Below are positions 1-11,649 of a stretch of DNA of 64,000 nt, piece by piece. The position numbers and the translations under genes are program-made. The notes below the pieces were generated by a model. It was not told where the DNA came from. It worked only from the letters and a program-made list of their open reading frames with translations, and ran no database searches. Source of the DNA: Hymenopellis radicata (Eukaryota > Basidiomycota > Agaricomycetes > Agaricales > Physalacriaceae); the NCBI GenBank assembly GCA_015501595.1, contig JADNRX010000206.1, positions 1-64,000 on the forward strand. Direction: 5' to 3'. The number at the start of each line of letters is the position of its first letter. Within the stretch, counting starts at the first letter, position 1.

Positions 1-236
1 AGCGGGTGGACGGCCGTCGGCCCGCGGGGCTAGGTGGGTGGGCAAAGATCCCACAAGCACACGCCGGTCCGGATTGGGTCGATGGCCACTTTCCTTGGAA
101 CGCGCGTTGGGAAGAGAGAATACGTGTGCGAGAGGAGGCTGTGATTAGGTTTTTGGCGAGAGTGGATGACGATGGGGACAGTGAAGATGATAGTGGCAGC
201 CCCGCTACGACTTCATCACGATACTACGAGGACTGA
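1..236 (+). CDS. 3' end of an unidentified protein gene, cut by the window edge
   Basis: A frame is open from the left edge and ends at a TGA at 234-236. It gives about 77 residues: a Trp- and Arg-rich segment (near WEERIRVREEAVIRFL) followed by an acidic, Ser-rich tail. This looks like the C-terminus of a larger fungal protein whose body lies to the left. No domain can be named. The reading frame and the codon-like composition are the only support. Confidence 0.35.
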   Translation, partial: RVDGRRPAGLGGWAKIPQAHAGPDWVDGHFPWNARWEERIRVREEAVIRFLARVDDDGDSEDDSGSPATTSSRYYED

Positions 237-1038
237 ATTCCTCTTTCACGACCATGTTGTAATTTGATCGCTATTGACATAATCGCGACTTTGGAGGCTG
301 CCCATGTAGAATGGCCCTCCACAAGAACAAGCTGGATTGTCACTTCTAAAGGCAATGCTACTGACGTTGAGATGAACTATGATGAGGAGACAGGGCAGTC
401 TGCAGCGCCACATTCTGATGGCAATGTTGACCCTTTGACTGGGCCTGTTGAGCATGCCGACGAGAGTAGGCTGCCGAGCAGAACAGGCAGCGCCTTCTCG
501 TGATTCCCTTGCTCATGAAGACTCTGCCCTTGTCATCGCCGCGCCCGACTGATCTCTTTCTTCTCTTGTCCATTTATTCGAGGAAGTGGCATCCTCTACT
601 CACTGTCTGTCTGTATGCGATGCTCTTCTTCCGCGTTTCTGCTCCTCGCCCAACTTCCTCTCTGTCTTACAGTGAAACGCAGACAACTGATCATATTGAC
701 TTGGTTGAAACGCAGGTTTCCGAAAATATCGCAAGTCGCTATCGAGACTGTAGATTCACCCGACAACTTAAACATCTCGGCGCCGTCTGCGACAAATGGG
801 GTCGAGGATACTTCGCGTGCCAGAACATTTGCCTGAACCACCAGCGTCGCACATCCTGCCATCGGCTGCGACTTCCATTGCGCTGAGGGGGTCTCTCAAC
901 CTAAGGAAAATACCCGTAATCAAGAGGTTCATTAGGCACCCGTCGAAAAGAAACCCGGACCACCTCGACGTCTTTCCTTCTCGGCTCTGGACCACAGTCC
1001 TATATTGTACATGTATCTTGAAAGTCCAAGCTCGAACA
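237..1038. other. No convincing gene; contains a direct repeat of 2150-2290
   Basis: Short open frames occur on both strands but none resembles a known family. Bases about 905-1037 are a diverged direct copy of about 2150-2290. Shared words include GTCGAAAAGAAA, CTTTCCTTCTCGGCTCT and TACATGTATCTTGAAAGTCC. The outer end of the left inverted-repeat arm therefore has a local duplication just outside it. Confidence 0.4.
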
Positions 1039-1218
1039 CATTTCCGTTCAGATCTTGCTCATGCTGTCCATCTTACCCAAAGGCAGACACAAATATCCGC
1101 CGATCGTGATACATGCGAGGCGGTGTTCGTGGCTTACACATTGCGCCTCCATGATTCTTCGACCATCTGCGCGCCGCGTCTTGTTCTCGGAGACTCTGGG
1201 CGCACACCATGATCATTT

Positions 1219-2290
1219 ATGCTCTTCCACGTCAACAAATTAGGATCGTCCCCTCCACATTCGTCACCGTTGGTCATGTTTCCATTTCATTATTGTGCAC
1301 TAGGTCTACAGCAGTGCGTCATTCCTCTACAACACGACCTCTTCGCTAACTACTTCAGACTGCCTTCACATCTATGTAAAAGGTTAAATTGTACATCACT
1401 TTCTTCGCGCTACTATCACGCTCTCCCAGTCTCTTCCGTCCTTGGTTTTCCGTCAAAGCACGCCACCAATGGACGCGCGGCCTCGACATTGCATTACTGT
1501 CAGAAATCCTACTTATAATGGGGCTCCTGCTTAGATAAATTCCTGGCTCTGTCCGCGAGTACGTCTCTGTTTAATTCTTCATGCTGTCTCAATCCTCATG
1601 TCGCCAACAGTCGTCACCAACACAAGCCGCGAAGTACGCCCACGAACATCCGTAGCATCCCGGCTACTAACGACAGATTGGAACCCCTCCTGGTGCGTTC
1701 GTTGTGGCTTGACGTTCAGCCACGGTCTAACTTCGTCCGGTCTGAAGGCTACCCGACGATGGCTTCTCGTCCTCGTCCATCTCACGGTCAGTTCCCTTCG
1801 TCAAGACACACTCAAGCAGCTCATTTCCCGGCACGACCTTCCATCTGCTTCCCCGACCGAGGTCTCGCGATATACCTGTGGCGAGCGATGTGGTGTTATG
1901 TGTTATCGAACCGACATCCTCTACTGGAAAGATCTATCCTCTGGAACGGACATGGCGCGGTTTCTATTCCAAAATTTTACGAGGAGTTCAGAATTCATAA
2001 TGGTCCCTTGGTTGGATGCCTTCTCGTTGTTCGTGGTGCTACCTCTGAACACAGCGTCCCGTTGCATCTCTTTGGAGGTTTCCGATACCCAGCTGTTACA
2101 ACCCTGCTTCTCGCTTACGCCACGCACAATGCTACGCCAGTGGCGTCGCCTCGTAATTAAGAGGTTAAGTAATTAGGCATTCGTCGAAAAGAAATCAGAC
2201 GTCTGCTGTACCACGCCACCTCTACGTCTTTCCTTCTCGGCTCTCAACCGCACTCGTACCTTGTACATGTATCTTGAAAGTCCAGGCTCG
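1219..2290 (+). pseudogene. Remnant of an uncharacterised, possibly F-box-like gene (left-arm copy)
   Basis: This stretch matches 23460-24590 on the opposite strand. Both copies share peptides such as LEPLLVRSLWLDVQPRSN and the QLLQPCF region, but the frame is interrupted on both sides. The right-arm copy continues for about 640 bases with a C-terminal region of the kind found in agaricomycete F-box-like proteins. That part is missing here, because homology stops near 2290 just before the DUF6535 stop codon. It is read as a truncated, non-functional copy. The F-box assignment rests only on general resemblance and gene style. Confidence 0.35.
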
Positions 2291-2315
2291 GAAAGTGACA
2301 ATCAAACTAAGAAAC

Positions 2316-5300
2316 CTATAGACTGGCAAGGTGTTTGTCGAGCAAAGTAATCCCGGAAACAAGGTATTCAACCAGCTCCGTGACCATCGCATCATCGGGG
2401 AGCACAAATGTACGATCGGGACCCGTATGTACAGGACATTGATGGATCCCAAATTTCTCCGTAGCCGCCTCCCGTAGCATTACGCGACATTCTTCCCATG
2501 TTAGGTCGAGTCCATCATGCTGTTTTTTCCAGAACATACCCAGAAATGTAATAATTTTCGACCGAGGTGATGCAAATGCTCCAAGAAAATTGCTTGACGC
2601 ATTCTCTGGAACTGATAACATAATGATGCAGACTTGGAAAATGTTATGCCTACTAAGGAGGTATTTCTGTTGGGCTGATATGTCTGGGGTACCGGCGTAT
2701 TCTGCTTGGAATTTCGGCGGGAATGGGTGGGGCGGCCATCTCATTCGCTCATCTTTGTTGACGTCGCCCACGATCCAGTAGGACAATGAAAGAATGTAGG
2801 AACAGAGAGCATGGCACACAACGGGAATGTTGCGATACGGGAAGAGGACAGTGAGTAGATCACACTCTGGGAAGAGATCATAAGCAACAGCAACTCCTCT
2901 GAACAGGGCCCGGTCAAGAAGCTGGGTACCCGGATATATATAGCGATACACAACAGAACGATCCTTGACATCTTCCAAGCGAAAGAGTAAGAGGTTTTTC
3001 ATGAGCTGGGCTGAGAACCATTCTTCCCAGTTGTAACGGTGGAATCCAAATACGAAAAGACCCACGTAGGATGTTTCCTGACAGAATGCAGAAATCACAT
3101 CTAACGCGAGAGAGCGAGGACAATCAAGGTCAGCGGGATCATTTGGGACCGGCAGCCTGTCGAACAAAGGTTTTAGAGTTACATAAATGGAAGAACCATC
3201 CCCTTTCTGGTTCGGTTGATATTGTCTCTTGGCGAGAGCGGTAAAGATCTTGCAGACCAAACACTCCAACTCGGAAACGACGAGGGGATCTGCGGAAGGA
3301 CAAGTTTGAACATGAATGAAATAATTAATAATGGCCAGTGTTGCGCGCAACCTGAGATACAAGGGAGGCTCGAGGTTATCAAATGAGCCGAATACATCAT
3401 GTAGACTCTCTTCAACGACCTCTCGGAAGGCGTCAACACGACAAATCCGTTCGAATGTTACAGCAGTTTCTTCAAATAGAAGCTGTGACGTGTACTCATC
3501 CTGATTGTAGATGTCCAGGATGGAAGGAGAGCTTGCACAGAGCTGGATGATAGGAAGCATCTCCACCGAAGCAATTTTTATGGCATACCGAGACGGATTG
3601 CTATATTGAAGGACCCTCCGAACCATTAGGATCCAGGTTTGTGGATGCAAACGAAGATGTGGATTGTCTGGGACATATTGCAGAAACATGTCTTTAGCTA
3701 TTGATTCTATACTCAGTGACCTAGATTGGAAGGGGACCGTGGCAATGGTGGCAACGAGCTCTAGAGGAACTGGAGGATATTTTGGCAAAAGCTGGAACGT
3801 GGCCCAAGCAGGATAGTCAGACCTTACACACTCCGTTGCACGACTCAGACGTTCCAACTGCAGGTACGCATTCCTTGCATCCTGTGGATCTTCTGGTGGA
3901 GAATCTATAATAGAAAAGAGAGGAGAGCATAAACGCCACCACTCGTCCGTGCCACCCACGGAACCAACTGCCCGGTGGAGCGGAAGGTGGCACTGCGACG
4001 GAAAACCACCAAGAGATTGGATGATGATACTGCGAGCAGATGGATTGGCAGAGTTTTCAAAAACCCAGCTCACTACATTAACGGACAATAGATCGCGCTG
4101 CAGGGGTGTCTTCACTGCTGATGCCTCTGCTTCTCTAATGGACTTCGGTGCTCCTCTGCGCTTCTGCGAAGGAATAAGGCGACAGAGCATCACAAAGAGA
4201 AGATTGGATAGGGGAGTTTTGTAAGGACATTGCGGATACACCGCCGAGAAGAAATGGGTAGCAAAGTAGGCGGTGTAGGTAACGAGGGTGAATACACCAG
4301 TGACGTACGCGAACGGTCCGTACAGTTGCAGCAGATAGACGACGAGCCCGAGGAAGAACAGCCCGAGCGAGAGGTGCATGAGCACTGGCAACAGGCCGAT
4401 GATGAGAGGGACCCTCCACGCCTGCAAGCCTTCGTAACGGTATTGGCGAAGAAGACTTCGATCTAACGGTGTCCCGGATGTCATAGCTGTATACTGGTGT
4501 AGCCACTGCTTCGCCAACACGGCAACAAGTGCAGTGATCAAGCTCAGTGATAAGCTCGTGTACCACAGACCGTTTATCCACAACTGCGAATGAGTGGGCA
4601 TGAACTGCAGCGCGTCGGGAGACGAGATCACTGGATCAAGATCAACAGCTGATCCGTTCGCGAGCGCGCGCTGGACAACCAAAATCTCAAAGAGAATAGA
4701 GCTCGACAGTTGGACGTAGTCGGGTTCGAGTTTGTCGGCCGCCTGGATGAGGAAGGCCGTGACAACGGCAGAGAACAGACCTGCCTGTTAGGTGACATTA
4801 GAAGAGCAATAAAGATGTCTGGACACTACGTACGAATACGAGTAGCACATCGACTGTATCGCGCGCGTCCTCAGATAAATCAGCATCGAATATCTGGAAC
4901 TCGTCGAGACACATCCTCCAAACCCTAGCATTCGGCTGCGCCTCCTCAAAAATCGGATCTGGAGGGTACTTCTGCTCGTAGTCCATGGGGTCATACCCTA
5001 GTACTTTCATTAAAAAAACATCGAGGGCAACAGCATATTCACGAACATCTGGCATTGCGATCCACGGGTAGACCGAATAGCTTCTTACGCGCCCGACGAC
5101 CTTTGCGCGCGCGAGGTGATTCATTATCAACACCTTGGGGCTGCTTTTCGTCTTCTGGAGCCGCATCACTTTCTTCAGCCTCATCTTCTTCTTCTGCATC
5201 ATCATCGTCCTCTCCCGATTCGCCTGCAATATCGACTTGGACGCCTTGATTCCGTTTCTTCGCGCGTCCTGGACGGAATTTCCGAGAACTTTCGTTAGCC

Positions 5301-5455
5301 TTGTCCTCGCCGGCAGGCCGTATGGGCTCAGATTTTTGGGGAGAATGTCCTGCAGCCGACAATGAGTCTGCCAGCTGGAGAGCGATTTCCGGCGAGTGGA
5401 CGACAATATCAGCAGAGTTTTCTGGGATGTCATCTGCGCTGGGCAAGGTGGACAT
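2316..5455 (-). CDS. DUF6535-domain membrane protein (left-arm copy)
   Basis: The main exon, 2316-4784, encodes 822 residues without a break. An upstream exon ends in ...DTVDVLLVF at 4834, and a 49-base intron (4785-4833, GTACGT...ACAG) joins it to AGLFSAVVTAFLI. That junction is the signature start of the DUF6535 domain. Hydrophobic helices follow: AGLFSAVVTAFL, LWYTSLSLSLITALVAVLA, a pair around VPLIIGLLPVLMHLSLGLFF, and VTGVFTLVTYTAYFATHFF. A long soluble alpha-helical C-terminal region makes up the rest. The N-terminus from ATG 5455 is acidic and low in complexity. It changes frame near 5050, so either a small indel or an unseen exon lies there. DUF6535 proteins are expanded in Agaricomycetes and their function is unknown. 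The right-arm paralogue is at 19610-22767. Confidence 0.8.
4785..4833 (-). other. Intron of the left DUF6535 gene
   Basis: On the minus strand the sequence runs GTACGTAG...TAACAG. Removing it restores the family motif DVLLVF-AGLFSAV in phase 0. The same intron sits at the matching place in the right-arm copy (about 20217-20268), so it predates the duplication. Confidence 0.8.
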
Positions 5456-5732
5456 AGTCACCGATGGCTGTCGATGTGATGGCAAGGAGGTGGTCCCAGT
5501 CCGAAGTAAATTTTACCACATCGTGTCGTCGGTGTCAATGCTTTTGTGAGTCCACGTTCCCATCCAACTCCCGACATTCCGCCGAGGTCGTTGGTGTTAG
5601 CCTATTGGTCCTTCACCATGGTCACTCGAGTGCAGCAAATGCCGCATAGGAGGAAAATCGAAGCAAGTACTTCCTCTGGAGTCTGTTGTAACAGCCACCT
5701 TCATGAATGGTACTTCTGGTCCGATGGGCTGT

Positions 5733-5984
5733 TCATGGCGTCCGACGAGATGTTTTTTCGTTATGGGATTCACCGTGTTGTTGCGGTGAGAAAAGGAGAT
5801 GAATAGGCGAACTAGAGTCACATTGACCATGATGGTTTTGGGTGAACTTGTCAAATGCGGCCCGGGATTGCCGATCAATGACAAAATCAAGAGCCTGTCT
5901 TTTGTTCTTTGACCGCCTTACACGCGAACTATCGCTGTGAGGAATAGAGACATGATCCGAGTAAGTTTGCTCGACGGGCATCAC
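5733..5984 (-). CDS. Short conserved open frame upstream of DUF6535 (left arm)
   Basis: An 83-codon frame begins MMPVEQTYSDHVSIP. The right arm keeps the same start and the same first 40 or so residues (18282-18599), including a basic KR-rich patch and RQSRAA. It then diverges by a small insertion and frame changes. Conservation of the start between diverged arms hints at coding or promoter function. No family is recognised. It could be a first exon of a longer gene or simply promoter DNA of the DUF6535 gene. Confidence 0.25.
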   Translation of the reverse strand: MMPVEQTYSDHVSIPHSDSSRVRRSKNKRQALDFVIDRQSRAAFDKFTQNHHGQCDSSSPIHLLFSPQQHGESHNEKTSRRTP

Positions 5985-6219
5985 CTATCATTTCCTCTTC
6001 TCTCGGCCTCAGAATTCCTTTAATTTCCCAATAACACGACGCGGTTTATCGTGGGATGCGTGCGTTTTACCGTTTCCCAAATATACATTTTTCGCAGTCA
6101 GCATTCTCGCACGACGCTCGCACCCATCATGTGGGATGTCGCTGAAGCACGCCTAACTCTCGTGGCGCTCCCTCATGGGGAAAGTGGCAGCAGTCCACCG
6201 ACTTCCCAAAAGTTTGCAT

Positions 6220-6510
6220 ACACGCCACGCCCCAGTCAAAAAACAAAAAAGCTGACACCCCTCTACTTCGTGAATCGAATATAGTAAGAGACTCCTTGGG
6301 TCATGGCCAAGGAGTATCCCAGGGCGATTAGACGGATGCATGGCCGGCTCGTGCAGCTGGATCGTTAGAGATGACGAGGCGAGTCAGCACCGACGGGATA
6401 GGCTCTCGTCGTGTTTGAGCCGAGGACTTGGTGTCCAAAGCGAGAGGTGCGAGCAAGGCGTGCAACCTGAAGGTCGCCCGAAGGCTTAGGAGAATGCTAG
6501 CAGTCCCTGA
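6220..6510 (-). repeat. Dispersed repeat, copy 1
   Basis: This stretch in reverse complement matches 15846-16165, for example AGAGGGGTGT, the paired GAGACTCCTTGG / CCAAGGAGT block and a segment reading ALDTKSS.TRREP.PSVL.RL in one frame. A third, more diverged copy lies at 9965-10170 in the same orientation as this one. The internal inverted pair around ACTCCTT can form a hairpin. The repeat class (MITE, SINE or other) cannot be decided here. Confidence 0.65.
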
Positions 6511-7433
6511 ACCCTTTTTTCTCCGTCGATAAGTCCACTGGGTCCTTCGCCAACAAAAATCGGCATTGACTATTTCGCGTTGAGAGTTGTGCTGCCCACT
6601 CTGACGAATGTGTTTTACTGCTACATACTTGATATAAGTTGTTTCAAAATTCACTGCGCCCTTCTCAAGCACGTGATCGTGGACTGGCCCAGAAAATTGT
6701 GCTCGGCTCTGACTCAGGCCGGCTCCTGGTTTATCTTCTGCCATCAGTACGTCGTTGCTCAGAGAAGCCTCGTATGTGCTTCTTTCTTTCTGTCGCCCAT
6801 GGCACAAGAGCCATGTGCTGTTTTTACCGGCTTTTTGGAAATGCGGACTTCAAAGGAGCCTTCGAACCGGCACCAACAACGCTCCGACATGCTATCACTG
6901 TACTGGCCTGGGCATTGACGCGAAAAGTTAAGTACATGCTGTAAACGAGAACAGCTTTCCCGTGCGCGCAGGCCAGGTCAGATTTGAGCTCGGCTCCGTT
7001 GACACAGCTTTGATGATGTACTTGGTTCACTATATACAAGCTTCCAATCCTACCTTCGACAAAAGTCTTCATTTCGCTCACCTCCTACCTACGGCAGTCA
7101 TTTCAGCTTGTGTATGTTCCTTCTCGCTTCCTCCCTCCTATCTGACAGTATGTACAGGCAGAGTCGTTACACTTGTGACTCGGAGACCGTGAACAGCGCT
7201 CCCTCTGATAGAGCATGATAGAGACAGTCGTCTTGCTTGCAAAACGCTCTCACAGTTTCTTCTCCCACAGTAAAAGTCATCCTCGACTTCTTTCACCCCG
7301 ACGAAGCATAGCTGCATACCGCCTCCTTGACGTCAGCGTATTGGATGATATACCCCACATGCACCGGGAAACCTTTTCACTCACGCCGGATTCTTACCAG
7401 TCATGGGAGCGCCATGGCCTTTGTATAAGATAA
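6511..7433. other. No gene recognised upstream of the P450
   Basis: Open frames on both strands are short, overlap each other and resemble no family. The last 300 bases are probably the promoter of the P450 gene at 7470. Confidence 0.4.
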
Positions 7434-7440
7434 GAGACAA
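7434..7440 (+). promoter_or_regulatory. TATA-like box of the P450 gene
   Basis: TATAAGA lies about 35 bases before the P450 start codon at 7470. The position is short for a TATA box plus leader, so the transcript leader would be very brief if this is the functional element. Confidence 0.4.
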
Positions 7441-7469
7441 GAAAGCGAAGCCTAGTCCAATCCCCTTCA

Positions 7470-9618
7470 ATGGATCACTTCTATTTCTACGGAGTACTTG
7501 CGTTACTGGCCAGTCTGCTTGTCTTCAGCCGTCGTCGGCGCTATGCCTTACCCCTACCGCCCGGACCAAAGGGTCTCCCGTTCGTGGGTCTTCTCTTCGA
7601 CAGGCCCGTTCGTAATGTGTATGCAACCTACACAGAGTGGGCGGCCACCTATGGAGATCTTGTCCACTATCAAGTCCTCGGGCAACCCATAATTGTGGTC
7701 AGCTCTGAAGAGGCAGCCACCGAATTGTTCGAGAGACGTTCGACGAATTACTCCGATAGGCCACGTATGTCACGGCATTCTCATTCACTGTGCTATTTTG
7801 AGCTGAGCCCATGTCTGTCCAGCGGTACCTATGCTGGAATTGATGGGAATGGATTGGAACCTTGTGAACTTTCGCTATTCGGACACATGGAGGTGAGTTG
7901 TTGTCAGATGCCTTCTGAGTCCGAACTGATCCTTCTTCAGGACGCATCGCAAAATGTTTCATCAATACTTCAACGCCAACCAGGTTACTGCGTATCAACC
8001 CGTACAGCTTGAAGCTTCGGTTACATTGCTTCAGCAGATGTTGACCACTCCAGAAGCCTTTTTCAGTCACGTTCGTCAGTGAGTGCCATCGACTTTTGTG
8101 AAATAGAACAGGGTATCGAATTCTCACTGGATATAGTAATGCCGGATCTATCATTCTACGCCTCACCTACGGGTACGATGCCACACCCGTCAACGACCCC
8201 TACGTTACGCTTGTTGACCAATTCGTTCGACGGACCGCGGCAGCTGCGAATCCAGGCAGCTATCTCATCGACTACTTGCTCATACTCAAGTGGATTCCAG
8301 GTATGTATCCTCCTGAAGTTTGTTATGTGATCAGTTATACTCCTTTGGTCAGCATGGTTTCCGCTCGCTGGATTTCAGAGAGAAGCGAAAATGGTTGCGC
8401 CACACGCCGCGCAGGTGCGCGACCATCCTTTTCAATTGGCTGAGAAGGACATTGTTCGTGTATACTTTGTTCCAAGTTCAGGATTGCTCATTATGAGCAT
8501 AGAAACAAGGAAAATCGGCGCACTCTTTTGTCGCTACCACCCTCAGGCGGATCGAGGAACAAGAGGGTGCCGACAGCATGGTTGAGGTCACCAAGAATGT
8601 CGCGGCAATTGTTTTCTCAGGTGAGAACGGATGTGATTTGTCGAGAGCGATGTTTATCTATCTACCTAGCTGGCGCAGATACTGTATTGTCCATACTCCA
8701 AGCTCCGTATCAATCTGACATGTCCGACAGACTGTGGGAGGCGTACTTAGCACCATATTGGCCATGGTTCTAAACCCGGACGTTCTCAAGCAGGCGCACG
8801 AGGAGCTGGACGTCGCTGTTGGAAGGCAAAGATTGCCAAATTTTGAGGATCGTTCGAATCTTCCTCTCATTCAAGCCATCGTCCTCGAGGCACTTCGATG
8901 GCGGCCGGTTGTCCCCGTCAGTGCGTGTTCGAATGTTTGGATTCAAAATTGTTAATCAAATATTATTCGTAGATGTCGCCCATGCCAGTATTCAAGATGA
9001 TGTCTACAACGGCTACTTCATACCTGCAGGCACGTTACGTCTGTATCGCGATGCATTCCGTTCTGACAGTAAATTCTATGTAGGCTCAATTGTATTGGGA
9101 AATACCTGGTATGTGGCGTCTCCATTCGACGTGTTCTTCTTGCAAGACAAGGAGACGATCTTGCAGGGCGTTACTCCATGACGGAGATGTTTATCGCAAC
9201 CCGGATGTCTTCCAGCCTAAGCGGTTCTTGGGTGAGAACCCAGAGCCGGATCCCACAGCGAGGGGCGTATTCGGCTTTGGACGCCGGTGAGCAAGTCTCT
9301 CGATGAATGTTGAATTCGATTATGAGATGCCATGCTTTCAGTATCTGTCCCGGGCGTCACCTGGCCATGAACTCCGTCTTCATTGCGGTCGCGTCTATCT
9401 TGTGGGCTTTCAACATTGAAAGGGCACGCGATGCAGACGGCGGGGAGATTATCCCGGATGATAAGGCGTATCTGGACGTTTTCCTTATGTACGGTCAACT
9501 TTGATTGTTTGTCGCTCATCATGATTCTGATAGTGCGAGCTCTAGGCATCCGCTTCCTTACAAGTGCAAGATCACGCCGCGCTTCCCAGAGGTGCCTGCA
9601 TTGTTAGCGTCGGCTTAG
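7470..9618 (+). CDS. Cytochrome P450 monooxygenase, 13 exons, apparently intact
   Basis: A haem-thiolate monooxygenase anchored to the ER by its N-terminal helix (FYFYGVLALLASLLVF), followed by the proline hinge LPPGPKGLP. Exons by eye: 7470-7764, 7823-7892, 7941-8078, 8107-8300, 8353-8453, 8503-8620, 8670-8683, 8731-8920, 8973-9029, 9084-9108, 9167-9286, 9342-9488, 9534-9618. They total 1554 bases, or 517 residues, which is normal for the family. Hallmarks are the C-helix WRTHR, I-helix AGADTT (split by an intron), K-helix EALR, the FQPKRF segment and the haem loop FGFGRRICPGRH with its cysteine. Exon 7 is only 14 bases, and the intron after 9029 appears to be GC-AG. It resembles fungal secondary-metabolism or xenobiotic P450s; the substrate is unknown. 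Its neighbours include an epoxide hydrolase and a ring-cleaving dioxygenase. Confidence 0.93.
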
Positions 9619-9964
9619 AGAACAGACTTTGTAGCCGAAGAAGACATGATAGTTTCTTGATTTCAGTGAAACGTTCTGTGTAAGAGCTCTGCGTAGAATC
9701 GCGTAATGCCAACTCGCCGACCTTCGGGTCGAGCCTTTTTGCTCTTTTCGTACTGGGGGAGCTATCACAATTTACTACAACCTGAGCCCGTTTTGCTCCT
9801 TTCGCAGATGACAGCTTGCTCTTCCGCAAAATCCCTTTGAACGTATTAGACAGCACCTTACATAAGTGCATAGTGAGTTGAGAGCGTTTACGCCACACTT
9901 CTTCATTTGAATGTAATTCCGTTTTTCCTTCCGGGCCTGCATGGACCTTCCCCCCTCTAGTACC
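9619..9964. other. P450 downstream region, no gene seen
   Basis: No supported coding sequence. The stretch holds the P450 3' untranslated region and AT-richer spacer before a dispersed repeat copy. Confidence 0.4.
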
Positions 9965-10170
9965 ATATAAGAGACTCCTTGGTGCATTGTCAAGGAGGAT
10001 CTTAGAGTGACCTAGAAGGTGCATGACCGGATCATCCCGTGAGTGGCTTTGCCAGGTAGAAACGGCACCTACGGAGGTTAACCTACCGGGTGGTGTTTGG
10101 TCCGAGGACTTTGTGTTCGAAGCGAGAGGCTTGACTCAACGCTTGATACTGGAAGGGTTTCGAGAGGTTA
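9965..10170 (+). repeat. Dispersed repeat, copy 3 (diverged)
   Basis: Aligns with 6285-6500 in the same orientation. Shared landmarks are TAAGAGACTCCTTGG, a CAAGGAG partner about 15 bases on, GCATGACCGG against GCATGGCCGG, and TCCGAGGACTTTGTGTTCGAAGCGAGAG against GCCGAGGACTTGGTGTCCAAAGCGAGAG. It is more diverged than copies 1 and 2, so it is probably older. Confidence 0.5.
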
Positions 10171-10466
10171 AGAGCCCCGAACAAAGTTGAAAGAGAGCTT
10201 CGATTGTTTTTCTTGCCAGAAGCTCAGAGTGACGATGTACGTATTCGACGTTGCGCTTACCTTTGACATGCTACTGATGAATACATATAGCCAACCCAAG
10301 AATCTGGCGCTTTCCCGGCGAATGTTCTTAACGTTGTTTCTTAGGGGTTCATGGATGAAATTGTACTGAGATACAGGACGTCGCCTAGGCGCAAGAAGAT
10401 ATGAAGGAACGATACATAAAATACAAACAACATGGTACAACAAAGGTCCGTGCGTAAATCGTAAAG
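10171..10466. other. No gene seen; 3' flank of the Chs7-like gene
   Basis: AT-rich non-coding sequence between the repeat and the stop codon of the convergent Chs7-like gene. It probably holds its 3' untranslated region. Confidence 0.35.
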
Positions 10467-11649
10467 TTAGTAACCACCGGGTGGCGGATAGCCTCCGCGT
10501 CGCTGTCCATAATACTGCTGACCATTGTAACCACCGACAAGCGAGGCAGCCGTACCGCGACCGCCTCCACTGTGTCCACCTGCACTGCTCTCCTCCTCGG
10601 AAAAGTCCTGACCGCCACTTTGGAGCAGCGGGTCCTTGACCTCCCAAACAGTCGCCTTGTTCCCAACGGAGAATTCAAGGTCTTCTTTCTGTGAAAACCT
10701 CATGAGAAACGTCACAAAAGCAAAAGACAAATAACGAACGGTGATCGAATCCCAGTATTTGTAAACCATCATGACACTCAGCAGCACGCAAAGCTCGCCG
10801 AAAAAGAGCCCATCGATGTAGTGCTTGATGGCGTCACATATGGTGGCGCTGAACGCAAAGAGGATGACCATGCCGATGACCCAGAACGCAGTCCCGAAAA
10901 GGATGTCGCCGATAGGCCAGCGGGTGTCGAGAGTACGGAAGACGAGGATAAGCTGGGAGAAGACATAGACAGCCACGCAGAAGAGTGGCCAGAGAAGGTA
11001 TACGATCCATAGACCGGTGGCCTTGGAGTAGGACATACCCGCGAAGCCTTTGAAGGTCGCGATAGCGAGGAAGAAGCCGACGCCAAAGACAACAAGACAC
11101 GAAATGCGGAGGGCCCACAGAGATTGCGGGGTTCCGTCTTCGGCCCACTGGAATCCGACGAACGCATTGAAGAGTAGCGAGCAATATGTCGCTGCGATGA
11201 GCCCTGCGTATATCGCTGTGATCCACTAAAACAATCAAACCTCGTGTGACGTAGCGTTCGATGTTACTCACCTGGTACGCGGCCGTCGAGGTCTTGATAA
11301 TACCCGAGTCAAGGAACATGCCCAAGAACTGGATGAGCGCATACAGCCAGAAGAACATCAAAATCTCTTTCCGCCCTACAGCGGTGTACTTTGAGCGTAT
11401 GTAATAGATCATGATCCCCGTCATAATGATAGCCACAATGTGGATAAAGCATGTCGCTGCTCGGTGTCAAATAAGACGGTATACGCAAGGACGACAGGAC
11501 TTACAAGGCTGAAAAATGAGAGTCCCGCCGACGAGGACATTGCGGCTGTAGCACGTTGGGACGATGCCCTGGTCGGTGCCCACGAGCGGGCAGACCACGA
11601 GTGCGGCGGTTTCGCAGATGGAGTCAAAGGATCCAAATTTTAAGCCCAT
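10467..11649 (-). CDS. CHS7: Chitin synthase export chaperone, Chs7 family
   Basis: Chs7 proteins are ER membrane chaperones needed for chitin synthase to leave the ER. Exons on the minus strand are 11505-11649, 11272-11456 and 10467-11225. They total 1089 bases, or 362 residues, slightly longer than the yeast protein. The N-terminus has the family pattern [16 protein letters not shown] and [11 protein letters not shown]. Next come [12 protein letters not shown], several membrane helices, [10 protein letters not shown], the invariant block [14 protein letters not shown], and [10 protein letters not shown] close to [17 protein letters not shown]. The Gly-, Gln- and Tyr-rich C-terminal tail is typical of basidiomycete members. 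Both introns have GT-AG ends and keep the frame. The gene is not obviously linked to the catabolic genes around it and is probably a housekeeping neighbour. Confidence 0.95.

Larger units (their letters stand above)
1039..6209. repeat. Left arm of a giant inverted repeat (partner 18067-24661)
   Basis: Read in reverse complement, this arm matches 18067-24661 along its length: the F-box-like remnant, the DUF6535 gene, a short conserved frame near 5733-5984 and non-coding DNA up to ACTTCCCAA at about 6209. The outer edge is near CATTTCC at 1039. The arms have diverged by many substitutions and indels, so this is an old duplication. The left arm lacks about 660 bases present on the right (22790-23460). 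The right arm carries about 0.9 kb absent here (about 18565-19480). Confidence 0.9.

Noticed and set aside
5039..5485. Acidic N-terminal frame as a separate small gene
   Set aside because: It lies directly upstream of the DUF6535 exon on the same strand in both arms, so it is more likely that gene's N-terminus with a frame break.
9965..10170. tRNA-derived SINE head
   Set aside because: GTGTTCGAAGC resembles a B box, but no matching A box at the right distance and no cloverleaf could be drawn.
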